A stretch of 5,214 nucleotides of DNA, taken from assembly GCA_013151785.1 (NCBI GenBank), contig JAADHP010000213.1, forward strand, positions 1-5,214, read 5' to 3'. Made by a program: the position numbers and the translations under genes. Positions 4,397 through 5,214 of this stretch are shown here, piece by piece. The notes under the pieces are model-generated. The model searched no databases and was not told the DNA's origin. It saw only the letters and a program-made list of their open reading frames with translations. The number at the start of each line of letters is the position of its first letter. The first letter of the stretch is position 1. Origin of the DNA: Nitrospirota bacterium (GTDB taxonomy: Bacteria > Nitrospirota > Thermodesulfovibrionia > Thermodesulfovibrionales > JdFR-85).

Positions 4397-5214
4397 ATGC
4401 TTATAGTTCAGAAGTATGGTGGCACATCTGTGGCAAGTATTGAAAGGATAAAGGCGGTTGCAGAACGGGTAGTTAAAACCGTCAGAGAAGGCAATAAGGT
4501 TGTTGTGGTGGTATCTGCCATGGCTGGTGAGACAGACAAACTGATTGAACTCGCCCATCAGGTATCACCATCTCCGGGAGAGAGAGAGATGGATCTGTTG
4601 CTCTCTTCAGGTGAACGTATAACCTGTGCCCTTACTGCAATGGCAATACAGGCCCTGGGAGAAAAGGCTGTTGCTCTGACAGGCAGACAGGTGGGGATTA
4701 TAACCGACAAGGTTCATACAAAGGCAAAGATCGAAAAGGTATCTGCTGACAGGGCTAAGAAGGCCCTTGAGGATGGTTTTGTGGTGGTTGTTGCTGGCTT
4801 CCAGGGCATAACCGAAGACACCGAAGAGGTGACAACCCTTGGAAGAGGAGGCTCTGATCTCACAGCAGTAGCCATAGCCTCGGCACTGGGGGCTGACCTA
4901 TGCGAGATCTACACTGATGTGGAGGGCGTATTTACAACAGACCCCAATATAGTACCTGAAGCAAGGAAACTGGAAAAGATATCTTATGAGGAAATGTTAG
5001 AGCTTGCAAGTTCAGGTGCCAAGGTATTACAGACCCGCTCTGTTGAATTTGCAATGAAATACAATGTTCCCCTTGTTGTCAGATCAAGCTTTACTGATAA
5101 ACCAGGCACCTTTGTAATCAAGGAGGATAAAGAGATGGAAAATGTTTTGGTTTCTGGAGTTGCCTACGATAAAAACCAGGTAAAGATAACTATTCTTGCT
5201 GTGCCTGACAGACC
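4397..5214 (+). CDS. lysC: Aspartate kinase, 3'-truncated by window edge
   Basis: The frame is open from ATG 4397 to the window end (272 codons of an expected 400 or so). It catalyses aspartate + ATP to 4-phosphoaspartate, the entry step to lysine, threonine and methionine. The amino-acid kinase domain is clear: KYGGTSV (6-12), SAMAGETD (40-47), SSGER (70-74), GFQGITE (134-140), TTLGRGGSDLTA (146-157), YTDVEGVFTTDP (172-183), ARKL..ISYEEMLELASSGAKVLQ (189-212) and VRSSF (228-232). The first ACT regulatory domain begins near residue 250 (VSGVAYDKNQVKITIL) and runs off the end. It is the monofunctional alpha/beta type (Corynebacterium, Bacillus LysC), usually inhibited by lysine and/or threonine through the ACT domains. 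It is not fused to homoserine dehydrogenase in the part seen. ATG 4397 is the family start, with AGGAGG upstream; it is separated from the mutase-like gene by a structured 257-base gap and so may have its own promoter. Confidence 0.95.
   Translation, partial: MLIVQKYGGTSVASIERIKAVAERVVKTVREGNKVVVVVSAMAGETDKLIELAHQVSPSPGEREMDLLLSSGERITCALTAMAIQALGEKAVALTGRQVGIITDKVHTKAKIEKVSADRAKKALEDGFVVVVAGFQGITEDTEEVTTLGRGGSDLTAVAIASALGADLCEIYTDVEGVFTTDPNIVPEARKLEKISYEEMLELASSGAKVLQTRSVEFAMKYNVPLVVRSSFTDKPGTFVIKEDKEMENVLVSGVAYDKNQVKITILAVPDR
5120..5137 (+). promoter_or_regulatory. Internal ribosome site and start codon for the aspartate kinase beta subunit
   Basis: Inside lysC, AAGGAGG (5120-5126) is followed after 8 bases by an in-frame ATG (5135-5137, codon 247) that begins MENVLVSGVAYDK, just at the start of the ACT region. 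In Bacillus subtilis and Corynebacterium, lysC encodes an alpha and a shorter beta subunit from overlapping in-frame starts at this position. The same arrangement is inferred here: this site would produce the regulatory ACT-only subunit of an alpha2beta2 enzyme. Confidence 0.7.

Noticed and set aside
4136..4443. Plus-strand reading frames at 4136-4390 and 4192-4443
   Set aside because: They run through the inverted-repeat element, lack ribosome sites and any recognisable domain, and the second overlaps the lysC start in another frame.

Overview
The window is a dense, single-strand (+) segment of a bacterial chromosome carrying aspartate-family amino-acid genes and what looks like a sulfur-carrier module. 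Gene content suggests an anaerobic or environmental bacterium of the Nitrospirota or Desulfobacterota type: an archaeal-type phosphoglycerate mutase homologue sits in a threonine locus, a zinc-ribbon-type long threonine synthase is paired with a small ubiquitin-like protein, and there is a NIL-domain protein. GC is moderate and AGG/AGA arginine codons are frequent. The taxonomic guess is inference and is not secure.

Layout. Bases 1-1124 hold the 3' part of a threonine synthase-like PLP enzyme (ThrC1; its start lies upstream of the window). It is followed by a 93-residue ThiS/MoaD/CysO-like sulfur-carrier protein (1173-1454), a 78-residue stand-alone NIL-domain protein (1454-1690, overlapping by one base in TAATG) and a second, canonical threonine synthase (ThrC2, 1711-2838). 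These four genes have gaps of 48, -1 and 20 bases and are probably one transcript. A 77-base gap with a good extended -10 promoter (2875-2883) precedes an archaeal-type phosphoglycerate mutase homologue (2916-4139), likely the homoserine kinase substitute of this pathway. A 257-base non-coding gap follows. It contains a striking 135-bp structure: a perfect 20-bp inverted repeat enclosing two further hairpins. Then comes aspartate kinase lysC (4397 to beyond the window end), with a probable internal translation start for its regulatory beta subunit at 5135.

How they fit together. LysC makes aspartyl phosphate, the mutase-like protein probably phosphorylates homoserine, and ThrC2 turns O-phosphohomoserine into threonine. 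The extra ThrC1, the sulfur carrier and the NIL protein are best explained (inference) as a sulfur-assimilation branch. In it, a protein thiocarboxylate would donate sulfur to a phosphorylated amino acid (O-phosphohomoserine to homocysteine, or O-phosphoserine to cysteine). This would parallel the mycobacterial CysO-CysM system and the Wolinella HcyS system, but with a threonine-synthase-fold enzyme. The carrier ends Gly-Gly-Arg-Gly-Ile rather than Gly-Gly, so it would need C-terminal trimming before it could be charged.
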